A DNA stretch of 64,000 bases from positions 1 through 64,000 of the forward strand of contig ML986611.1 of the NCBI GenBank assembly GCA_010094045.1. Direction: 5' to 3'. The position numbers were made by a program, and so were the translations under genes. The stretch comes from Lojkania enalia. Its lineage: Eukaryota; Ascomycota; Dothideomycetes; Pleosporales. A model generated the notes under the pieces. The model had not been told where the DNA came from. It saw only the letters and a program-made list of their open reading frames with translations, and searched no databases. This document shows, piece by piece, positions 12,917 through 22,266 of this stretch. Position 1 is the first letter of the stretch. Each line of letters begins with the position of its first letter.

Positions 12917-13286
12917 ATAATGCTTTCGCCTTGATTCGATGGAAGTCCGTTTTGAGTTAGATGCGATTTCATTTTGGTTTTATATTTACTGTTTCGCGAT
13001 CTTCCTATGCTATTTTCCAGAGGCATTGTGGGTCCAATGGCTTATATATTCTGTTGAAGGAACTTAGACATTGGTAGTACTTCAGCTCTAACGGAATCAA
13101 GGATCAGCTAAATACACGTTGCTGGTTTGCATGAAAATTGAAGTTTTTGATCACATCAGTCTATGGCTCTCTTGAGATTTTAGATAAGTTGTGACACATT
13201 GGCTGTTGAATTCGATTTTCTGCACAATGAAGCATAGGTAGCTATCATCATGGATGCAATATTTACGGTGCGTAATTCCACTAATG
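12917..13286. other. Convergent 3' spacer, no gene seen
   Basis: This 370-bp spacer lies between convergent genes ending at 12916 (plus) and 13287 (minus). It presumably holds both 3' UTRs. I see nothing else in it. Confidence 0.5.
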
Positions 13287-13919
13287 TCATCTCAAATTAT
13301 AAACTGCCAAATCCTCATGCATCCACGGCAACGCCCACACCATACCTGTCAGGGTATTTGGCCCCAAGCCCTTTAGTTCCATCGTAGCCCTCTCCTCAAA
13401 CCCTAGTCTCTTCAACGTCTTCTTCGACTCTTCATTCATCGGACTGCAAAATCCAAAGACCTCGCGAACCCCCTTCTCTGTCTCCATAAACTGCATCACC
13501 GCCTTCGTAGCTTCAGTGGCATACCCCTTCCCCCAAAACTCCTTCATCAGCCCAAACCCGACATCTGGCACAGTGGCAGCTTCAGCGTGTTTCCTCAGCT
13601 TCATAGACACAGTCCCAATCTTTTGGAACTGTTCCCGCTTGTCGCTGAAAGGGACGTTAGGCGGGTCGAGACAAGGATCTTCGGGCTTTAGCATCACGAT
13701 GTAATTTCCATACCCCGTTTCGTCCTGATCGTCTGCCTCCATCAGTCTCTTACGAGCGGCTTCTCGGCCGGAGAGGACAACGCCAATGCTTTTTATGGCC
13801 TTCTGCGTTTCGGGCATATTGTAGAGGGACAGGATGAAGTCGCAGTGGGCATCGAGTTCGGGGAGAAAATTCGCGATGTAGAGGCGCGGGGTTGATATGA
13901 AGAGGTTTGGGTCTGGCAT
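13287..13919 (-). CDS. GNAT-family N-acetyltransferase (RimJ/RimL type)
   Basis: This intronless 210-aa protein opens with LFISTPRLYIANF, the usual first strand of GNAT_3/RimJ-RimL-like enzymes. The acetyl-CoA-binding segment is visible around residues 124-145 as VGFGLMKEFWGKGYATEAT, in which the GKGYATEA part corresponds to the Q/RxxGxG/A loop. A C-terminal block (SMNEESKKTLKRLGFEE-like, residues 160-177) is the conserved NxxSxxxLxxLGF region of the family. Proteins of this kind acetylate amino groups of proteins or small molecules. The acceptor cannot be told from sequence. It is transcribed towards the 12916 gene and stands alone. Confidence 0.9.
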   Translation of the reverse strand: MPDPNLFISTPRLYIANFLPELDAHCDFILSLYNMPETQKAIKSIGVVLSGREAARKRLMEADDQDETGYGNYIVMLKPEDPCLDPPNVPFSDKREQFQKIGTVSMKLRKHAEAATVPDVGFGLMKEFWGKGYATEATKAVMQFMETEKGVREVFGFCSPMNEESKKTLKRLGFEERATMELKGLGPNTLTGMVWALPWMHEDLAVYNLR

Positions 13920-15785
13920 TTTTAATTTTGCGATTGGGTGGTGTACTTGCTTTGAGTTTTGAGAAGAGCGGAGGGCGTAGGAGTTGGTGTGATTGAAGTT
14001 AAGTAGGGTTACAGATCATGACTCATCCCGTACCCGAGATCTAGGGTTGCATGGTGCTGATGTATGGCAGGGATGTGGGAGGTAACTCTAGTGTTCAATA
14101 CAGTATACTGCATCAGAATTGCTGATAATGAAATATCAAATGAGTTAATGCGACACGGAAATTCACATGTCTGGAATAGTGAATGTTATGGCACATCGTA
14201 GGTCAGTTCCGATCCTCGTCTGCAACGAAAGGATGAGAGCAAAAACCGTTGAGAAAATATATAATATATTGACATTAGGGATGATTATTTTCCAGTCTAT
14301 CGAGATTTCTCTAGGCTGGAGATAGCTAAAGATTGTGCTCGCAGTTATGCGCGGATACATCAAAGGTAAGGATTTCATTAGATGAGAGCAGGGGATTAGA
14401 GAAAGTACTTATTCAAAATGCTCAATAAAACTTAGTTATCTTGATGCTCGAGCAAGAAGTCGAATAGAAGATCTAAATCTTCAAGTTCTCACTATTATCT
14501 AAACATATCTTGTCACCCTGGTTTATTTCTGACAGGGATGTGGCAATGATTCGCGATCTAGACGATCTTATCGCTTTCAAGGATTTATGTTTGAATCTAA
14601 ATTTAAGCCGGCCCTCAAAGGTGTCGCGTATCAGGGAGCATCAATTGCTGAGGCAAATATTGATGTATTGAAGGAGGGTAAGTGGCCTGCCTCGGTAGAA
14701 GCTGGCGATGGCGAGACTATATAGGCCTGAAAAACAGACCAACTATAATAAGATAGTAGAAACACGTGACAAAAGGAGCTCCGAGCGAAGAATCATAACA
14801 TGTGCTGACAGAATCGGAGTGTAGAGTTCGGAGTTCGAAGCCTGCAAGGAACTTCGCAGCGATAACGAACCACTAACAACGAGACTTTCATTTAAGTTAG
14901 TGTAGAGACAAGCCTACGCGGCAAAGATCACGGGCAAGATAAAAAAGTATCCTATTGCAGGATCCCACAAATCGCGCGACGACTAGATGGCGGCTCCCAG
15001 CTAGAATTATTCTAGTATCTCGGCGGACTTTTGGGACGTAACTTTGCTAGCCATAAACTTAATTTTATCCTAAACAAATATAGATGGGCTAAGAAGACAC
15101 ACATATATTCAATTCAAACAGCAGTCACGCGTTGGGAGGCGGTTCCCTAGGTTTAGTACACATCTAATACTGCAAAGCGTGAATGTGGATTGGGCAAGAA
15201 TTGCACAGTGAAATTACAAATTTATTGAATTTTTCAATCCTCCGCAAGTATACAGATTGTGAATGTCTACTATCACAACTCAAGAAAGTGGCTGCAAAGT
15301 GGAAACAATACTCGCGAATCGGCTGATGGCGCGGAAATAGTGACATGGGGACGGAACAGCTCCGTCCAAAGCCACAACGTCCAATCCATAATCGTAGCCA
15401 TCCACGATCCCCGCATCAGTGCACATTATCATACCATCATACCACAGTGCAACAGGCAGTCTTGAAAATATTTTCTGCCGAGAGGGTGTATGGTGAGCGC
15501 TGGGAGATTGGACACTGACAAATTTGCCTTGTGGCGAATCGGGACTAAGAGATTAAATTAATCATTCCGTATACGAATTCACATATATCCTCAGTTAAGT
15601 TATGGTGTGAGTGCTATCATCACCTTTCCAAAAGAGCTCCTGGTACGGCAACCTACAATACAGCGCCAGGGACGAAAATGTCTCTTGACATCTCCCATAA
15701 ATCATCAGGTAAGTACGCTTAAAACAAGCCTCGCTGCGTCGCGACTTCTGGATAAGGAATTCCTTGCAGCTTCTGGCGCACCACC
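13920..15785. other. Intergenic region holding a solo LTR
   Basis: This 1.9-kb AT-rich spacer contains only the LTR-like element at 14622-14771. The rest shows short open frames with no recognisable content. The stretch from about 15600 to 15785 is presumably the 5' region of the rhodanese gene. Confidence 0.5.
14622..14771 (+). mobile_element. Solo LTR-like element, copy A, with 5-bp target-site duplication
   Basis: This 150-bp unit begins TGTCGCGTAT and ends CACGTGACA, so it has TG...CA ends and imperfect inverted termini (TGTC/GACA). It is flanked on both sides by the identical pentamer AAAGG (14617-14621 and 14772-14776), the signature of an integrase-type insertion. Two more copies lie at 28111 and 28389 in the opposite orientation. 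No internal retrotransposon coding sequence adjoins it. A solo LTR left by recombination is the simplest reading. A small TRIM-like or MITE-like element is the alternative. Confidence 0.8.
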
Positions 15786-16703
15786 ATGAAGTTAAAACTT
15801 ATCCTAACAATATTCTTTGGGGCCGCTCTTGACCTCGCCCTGGCTGGACCCGTGAGTCCCCTGACCCTATCAGGCTTCGTTTCCACACAGTGGCTTTCGC
15901 ATAATTATAACGACCCCGGACTCCTAGTCATCGATATTAGAGAAACCGCTGAATACAATGCTGGACACATTCCCCGCGCTATCAATATTCCATGGGGAAT
16001 GCCGGAGTGTGCCTGGATCAGCTACGGCCCAGATGACCTGCTCCTTGAACTGCCAAATGATAAATACTTTTTCGGAAATATGAGCGCTGCGGGAGTCTCC
16101 AAGCACAAGCGCATCATAATCTCCATGTCCAACGCCAGCCCGCCATATCCCCAGGCACAAGCCGCTCGTGTGGCTATGACGCTTCGGCTTGCGGGCTTTT
16201 CTCAAACCCAAATTCTGAACGGCGGTTTCACGAAATGGATTGCTGAAGGCCGGCCTGTGAGTACTGAGCTACCGATCTTACCTCCGAGTGGGGTCAAAGG
16301 CTCTATTGACCGGAGCGATATGGTCGACCACGAATATGTGCATGCCGTAATTAATAAGAAGATCATCCTTGATGCAAGAGATCCGGGTGTGTATAATGGT
16401 AGCATTATTGAAGAATTCGCCCAAAAGGCAGGCCATATTCCTTCCGCCAAGAGTTTGTCAACGCTCGCACTGCTCTTTGACCCGAGTGGAGACTATAAAG
16501 ATCGGTCCACTTTGATGGAAGTCGTCAAGGATGTTGTGGGTAGCAAGGTGAAAAAAGAGACCGAGATGATTGTATACTGTGGTGTTGGCGGATATGCTGC
16601 TGCGTTGTACTGGGTTCTGACGGCCGAGCTGGGTTTCTGCAATATCAAGTTCTATGATGGGTCTGCACAGGATTGGGTAAAGTTTTACGATATGGAGATT
16701 TAA
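15786..16703 (+). CDS. Secreted tandem-domain rhodanese (sulfurtransferase)
   Basis: This intronless 305-aa protein has a signal peptide at residues 1-20 (basic start, LILTIFFGAALDLALA core). Two rhodanese domains follow. The first, around residues 28-158, has the VIDIRETAEYNAGHIPRAINIPW block but no cysteine in its loop, as is usual for the inactive N-terminal half. The second, about residues 175-300, has LDARDPGVYNG and the catalytic loop around C265 in YCGVGGYAA. That matches the CxxGxxA loop of thiosulfate and 3-mercaptopyruvate sulfurtransferases. The enzyme would transfer sulfane sulfur to cyanide or thiols. Most fungal members are cytosolic or mitochondrial, so the apparent signal peptide is notable. 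The CGVGGYA loop differs from textbook TST (CRKGVTA) and MST (CGSGVTA) loops, so donor preference is open. Confidence 0.9.
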   Translation: MKLKLILTIFFGAALDLALAGPVSPLTLSGFVSTQWLSHNYNDPGLLVIDIRETAEYNAGHIPRAINIPWGMPECAWISYGPDDLLLELPNDKYFFGNMSAAGVSKHKRIIISMSNASPPYPQAQAARVAMTLRLAGFSQTQILNGGFTKWIAEGRPVSTELPILPPSGVKGSIDRSDMVDHEYVHAVINKKIILDARDPGVYNGSIIEEFAQKAGHIPSAKSLSTLALLFDPSGDYKDRSTLMEVVKDVVGSKVKKETEMIVYCGVGGYAAALYWVLTAELGFCNIKFYDGSAQDWVKFYDMEI

Positions 16704-17172
16704 AAAGGGTTTGGTGGTAGGAATGTAGATGTGATGCTGAATGTGCCAGACTGCAATTCTAGCGCTTCTAACTAATTTGAATTAAATCAAAAGCAGCATT
16801 TGCAATTCACGAGATAAACTGCACGCAACAATTTTGCTAGTTCGGTACTATTATTTTATTATAGTGTTCGTATGTGCGGTTTCATAAGGGCCCGCGTCAT
16901 GAGATTCGTGTTCACCATGAAGATCCTATCCGCAGTCCCAACTTTCTCCCACCTCACTCCTACACTCAACAAGGATCCTAGAGTCGCTGCCTCTCGTGAT
17001 TGCGAAGTTTTTGATTTTCAATAAACGGCCGAAGCAACAAGAACTACCATAACGAGGCAAGGATTACCATTCGCAATGGGCAAATAACACGGCATGCAAG
17101 AACTCACCCAGGATCTAAGGAGCTTCCCCAGATCTCTGGATCTCTCATCTCCCCCCAATCTAGCATTGCACT
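16704..17172. other. Convergent 3' spacer, no gene seen
   Basis: This 469-bp spacer lies between the rhodanese gene (plus) and the acetylesterase gene (minus). It is AT-rich, presumably holds both 3' UTRs, and shows no other feature. Confidence 0.5.
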
Positions 17173-18009
17173 TTATGCTGGCTTCCCAGCCTTAACTAGC
17201 GCACTTAGCGTTTCATTCTTCTTTGTCACGCTCGCTAATTCGGGAAACTTTTCCACCAGAAGATCGCTCACAATCCTCGCAAAAACCACGCCACCCCACT
17301 CGTTCAGATGCGTCCAGTCGTTGCTCGCGAGGTTATACTTACTTGCTTCTGACTTCCCAATTGCGTTGACATAGTTCTCGGATGCAATGTTTAAGTCGAT
17401 GAAGTCGATAGAGTTAGATTGCGCGACAGAGATGGTTGCTGCACGTTGATCCGCGAGGTTTTGAACAACACGGTCGCCAGAAAAGACGCGACGCGTAAGT
17501 GGGGTGAGAAGAATCTATATGGCCATCAGAACTTGGGCCCAAATAATGGCCATTAAAGGTGAGTACCGGAGTTGCTCCCGCTGACGTTGCTTCTACGGCG
17601 AATCGTTCGAGATTCGCCTTGTATTGGTTGACGGAGACCCCAGAAGTTTCTTTCTGATCGTTATGCCCAAACTAAATTTATCAGATGGTTCTTGTAAATT
17701 AATTCTTAGCCGGTTTCCTACCTGGATTGTCACATAGATGTTGTATTTGTTTTTATAGGTTCTGACGTCCTGAATGACTTTGCCCCAGTCTCCTCCCGCA
17801 CGAAATGAAGCAGTGGTGGCACCACTATGACCATAGTTATGGCCCGAGGAATTAGATGCAACGGTTGTTGCCAAGAAGCCGTCGCCCCATCCGCCGTTGG
17901 GTGCTGTAGTTGAGTCACCTGCAAGAAGCCAGTAAACGGGGATATCCGCCTGTGGCCGTAATGGTGATGCACTGGCAATAGCTACGAGAGGGAGAAACGA
18001 GAGTAGCAT
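17173..18009 (-). CDS. Rhamnogalacturonan acetylesterase-like SGNH hydrolase (CE12)
   Basis: This 244-aa protein has three exons, 18009-17722, 17671-17567 and 17514-17173. The introns are 50 and 52 nt and every exon is a multiple of three. Residues 1-15 form a signal peptide (LLSFLPLVAIASAS). The SGNH/GDSL blocks are all present: nucleophile S33 in AGDSTTAPNGGWG, the FGHND block at 97-101 with the oxyanion Asn, a TPLTRR block, and the catalytic pair D197/H200 in DWTHLNEWG. Length and blocks fit secreted CE12 rhamnogalacturonan acetylesterases, which deacetylate pectin side regions so that lyases and hydrolases can act. The second intron has a weak GTACTC donor, but only this splice restores the TPLTRR block and the correct frame. 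Confidence 0.9.
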
Positions 18010-18790
18010 TGTTAGTATTTATGGGACTGTCCTGCGATAAGTCTCTAAACTTTCTGCCTATAAAAGAAGAGACTTCGTAGATGCGATAGGGACAGGTGCG
18101 GATAACGAATGAAATGAAAATAGGGTTAGAATCATTTATAAGACTGTTTAAGCATCTTCTCAGAAACTTCGGAGAATATAGTAGACATAGAGCAATGAAA
18201 TATCTATTTTACAGCTCTAAATGATATCCGTCGTACTCTAGGAAGGTAACCGGCCCAGCCGACCCGGAGAATCAAGAGGCCACTACAAGGGACAAAATTG
18301 GACGAGGCAGCTCACGATTCACGGAAATATTCTGATTCCTGAGCTGATGGAACGCGTATCTGGAATATTTTTGCCCGATAAATGAATCGCAGCTTAATTA
18401 AGAAATGCAGGGCTAAACAGGCGGGGTAAAAGCATCTACAAGGCGTTCGCGACATCATCGTCCGAACCCCACGCCGTTATCATTTAAATCGTGAATACAA
18501 GGAGGCTGCAAGCATTTGTGTCTTCAGGGGATATCGGCGGATCTCCTTTCACGCGAATTGTATCGACCACTAAGGGAGACCGGAACCGCCCGCGAAAACC
18601 CGAACCTGTGAATTCAAGTGTTGGATGCGTTAAGACTCGGATAGAGCAAGGCAAACTTCATCGCCAGGGCCGCCGGAACGGGTGCAAGAATTCGGCGTGG
18701 CTTCCGGTCCGTCTTTGAGCTTTAGGCAGCAATTGAAGTTAAATGTGTAGACCATTAGTCGTTTGAAATTAGTATGCGACATTCATCAAC
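18010..18790. other. Divergent promoter region, no gene seen
   Basis: This 781-bp spacer lies between divergently transcribed genes starting at 18009 (minus) and 18791 (plus). A short frame at 18491-18718 lacks any recognisable content. Confidence 0.5.
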
Positions 18791-19424
18791 ATGTCTTTAG
18801 CTGAGTTCATGCATTCCCACCCTTTGTTCATCTCTGGTCTCGCCCAATTTCATTTATTGACATATTCTACTCTCCTGGGAACTGAGATCTACCAGACTTT
18901 CCTAATGACGAGAGTTGCGCATCAAGCGCTCCCCCGATCAGCATTCACGACTCTTCAAAAGCGTGTCTTTCCGATCTACTTCCGAGTTCAATCGTTTTTA
19001 ATAATCGTGACGGCTATTACGTATCCGCCGCGTGGTTCGCCGTCGCTAATCAGGAGGTGGACTCCCTTCGCAATTGCAGGATTCACCGCGGTGTTAAATT
19101 TGCTGGTGTATGGACCACGAACAAGACAGGTCATGATTGACCGAATCCACCAAGGTGCGTTGAATATCTTGATTACCGGTATAGAATACCATTGTCAAAT
19201 ACATTTATTACACTATGAACAAAGTCGAAGTTAATACAACAATAGAGACCGTCGATGGGCGAAAGTCCGGCGGTCTTGTACATATTAGTCCAGAAATGGA
19301 GAGGCTGAATCGGGCATTTTCTCTAGCCCATGCCATGAGCATTCATTTGAACTTGATAACCATTGGGGCCACTATATGGCACGGATTGAGGCTGGCGTCC
19401 GCGATGAAATTTCATGGCGCCTAG
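18791..19424 (+). CDS. DUF4149/TMEM205-like membrane protein
   Basis: This 180-aa protein has two exons, 18791-19154 and 19246-19424, with a 91-nt intron (GTGCGT...TAG). The join restores the family sequence IHQETVDGRK across the junction. Hydrophobic helices are visible near residues 12-32, 69-88, 96-112 and 153-173. The ETDGR-like loop and the final histidine-containing helix are typical of the fungal DUF4149/TMEM205 family. The biochemical role of these small four-helix proteins is not established. The gene is followed after 315 bp by a transcription factor gene on the same strand. Confidence 0.85.
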
Positions 19425-19739
19425 AGCAACGCGTTGATATAGCTGAAAGACCAATGGGTGGTATCAAAGGGTTTGACTAGGGCCTACCCTAACGGATTGA
19501 GACTTTGGTAATAGCCCGTACATAGTAGAGAATCAAGCACTCAAAATTGGCAAGGGGGCATTCAGTGCTACACTAGATTGAGGTAGTATCTGCAACTATT
19601 TGTTGTAGTGAGTTTTAATCTGCCCGATCCCGACTTAGTCATCAGCCGGCACGGAGGAATAGTAGTATCCGATCCGATATCCTTTCCTCGCCCGCTGCCA
19701 CTTGTCCTTCCACTCTAGCAACAATTTCAGTCCTCGGAT
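19425..19739. other. Short spacer before the transcription factor gene
   Basis: These 315 bp separate two plus-strand genes. They presumably hold the 3' UTR of the first and the promoter of the second. Nothing else is seen. Confidence 0.5.
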
Positions 19740-22053
19740 ATGGAAGAAAACGAGAACCCGTCCGTCGAAAGGCCTGCGCATACGCGTACATTGCAGGCTT
19801 GTCAGCGCTGCCGCAGCCTGAAGACTCGCTGTCTCCCAAGCGAGCGGCCTGGCTATTGCAAGCGGTAGGACACACTAACCGGAATATATTCCAGAACGTT
19901 GAGTTGGCTTTGATCGCTAACTTTTAATTAGGTGCTATTCCGCAAAGCGAGAATGCCTTTGGGCAGAACAACCTCGAAGGCCAAAGAGGACTCGCGGCCC
20001 ATCGTATGCTTCTGACACTAAGTTTAAGGACGCAATAATGTCTAACTATTGACAAGACGTATTGCACAAGTTGAGCAGAAAATTGATGGACTTGTTGCTA
20101 GTCTCGTGCCTTCTGAATCCAGCCGACCCACTGCTACTGGAGCGAGGCCTCCGCCAGGAGTAGAGAACGAGGCCTCACAGGAGACCACGACTGAAACAAG
20201 ATCGCTAGACAGGACGGTCTATCCTGGAAGCTGGCTTCCATTCCCAAATTCTTTCGAGGAACATCCCTCGCACAATGAACAAGACGAGGACAGGTCCCAT
20301 AAGTATATCGAGAAGTTGAGATTGATCCATAGTTTTGGCGAAGACGCCGATTTGAGTAGGCCGGCGAACTTCCAATTTCCGACTCAGCTCGATCCGGTCA
20401 TCGAGAATGATCTCGTGAAGGGCCTTCTCCAAATTGGACAAGCTGATTCACTCCTCGATGAGTACCGCGCAATGTCAGTGTCTTCGCCCTTTGTACCCAT
20501 TGCCCCGTCCACCTCTGCCCAGGAGCTGAGTGTTAGTAAACCTATGCTCTTGTTATCCATCCTAACTGTGGCTTCATGGAGGGATCACCAGCGACAAATG
20601 TCACTAGACGAACTTTACCGAACGGAGGTTGCAAGCCGCACGATAATCCGACCTCGAAGAACACTCTCGCTCATACAGAGTATTGTCGTCTATCTATCAT
20701 GGTATCACTTTGTATTTAGCCACAAGACCCAGCAGACTATCTCTTTGGTGCAGCTTGCGATTGGGCTTGCTATTGACCTTGGCCTGCATCAAAAGATCAA
20801 ACGGCCCTTTACCGACTTCCCCGGCCGACCAAAGCAACAGCCCGTTTCTACAAAGGAACAACGCGAACGCCAACGCACATTATTGGGCTTATATCACTTG
20901 TCTACTACGTATGATGCTCTATGTTCTGCAAAATGCACAGTCTAACGGCGTAAAGGCTATCAGGAGGACTTGGGAAACCTAACCTACTTAGATATTCTGA
21001 CTACATTGGTGAGTGCGCAAAGCGCCTTCAGGTTGACCTAGAGTTTTCATCCGACGCACTGATTGGAAATTTGACCCCGTTGCGGCGCATAGACGATCAG
21101 ATCCATGACATGTTCTACACGGATGACACCCTAGATCTCCCGTTTACGGATTCACGGATATCGTTGAATATTCGCTTCCTTGAAGCGCAAATAGAGGAGT
21201 GGAGGAGAAATAATTCGAATGAGGAATTCAACCGGAGTATGCCAAAGGTGCTAATCTTGAGTCTCTTTTACTAATAGCTCCCTTAGCCCTCGACCTCTCC
21301 TATCATTTCGCAAAAATAGAATTATATGCGACTGCCTTGAGACAATCTCCGCCACTCTCACCGCCACAGGCGACAAACTCTTCTGCACAGATAAATGCCT
21401 TGCTTTCTGCCCTGGAAGCCGGCAAATGTTTCTTCGACAGGCTTCTCGAGATCCCAGTATCCGAATACCACTTGGTTTCCTTCTCTGAATGGATGCGACT
21501 GCCGTTCGTAATCATCACCATCTCTAAGCTTTGTATTCCTAATGAAACCTACAAAACTCTTCAGTGGGACCCCAAAATTGCACAAGAGCGAGTGCGGCTT
21601 GAATTATATCTCGAATCTCTATGTTACCGAATGCAGGGTCTAGCTACATTTGATAAAGTCAAACAACCTCACCCGGACTATTGGACAGCCATGAAAATGA
21701 TAATGGACTTAACAAGAGCGTGGTATTGTCGAAGGATTCAAGAGAAAAATGATTCATCAGCGCGATCAGGTCAAGCTCTTCCAACGCCTGATACTCTTAG
21801 AAATTTCAACCAAAATGTTGCTGAATCGTCATCTGAGCTAGACTCGACCACGTCAGTGAACGGTAATATCTATTTTCCCCACGCAACATTGGGTGCGACG
21901 GATATAGGAGTAGAAGCAGTCGATCCAAATTTAGGCGACGATCCTTTTGCATTCATGCGGAACATGGATTTTGACATGGAGCAGTTTCTCGATATAGGGA
22001 TCTGGGGGAGTGACGGTTACGAAGCTATGGCGTTTGGGGGGGGCAACATGTAG
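19740..22053 (+). CDS. Zn2Cys6 transcription factor with fungal MHR domain
   Basis: This 701-aa protein has five exons: 19740-19864, 19932-20003, 20057-20908, 20956-21236 and 21278-22053. The zinc cluster is N-terminal and complete only after splicing: C21, C24, C31, C40, C43 and C50 (C-x2-C-x6-C-x8-C-x2-C-x6-C). A basic stretch and a short coiled-coil dimerisation segment (RIAQVEQKIDGLVASL) follow. The middle and C-terminal parts carry the fungal-specific MHR regions, seen in QLAIGLAIDLGLHQK and in YHLSTTLSGGLGKPN, which is restored by intron 3. Such proteins bind CGG half-sites as dimers. The fourth intron, needed to keep frame, is only 41 nt (GTATGC...TAG), so that junction is the least certain. 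The target is unknown. It lies about 15 kb from the polyketide cluster, beyond a degenerate island. Confidence 0.87.
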
Positions 22054-22266
22054 TTTTAACGAGCCAATAATTGAATAGGACTTATCGTTGTGAGGCGCGG
22101 TCGTCCCTTCGACAGCCTCTTGCTAGCCCCTCGACGTGTTATTACATATAAATACTACTGATTCTTGGGTTTATCTTTGCATGATCGGACTCTCCTTGCA
22201 AGGCAGAAGGCTGAAAGTTAAAGCGGGTTGACGGCCTTCTCTATTGCAACCTGCCTTGGGATTACA

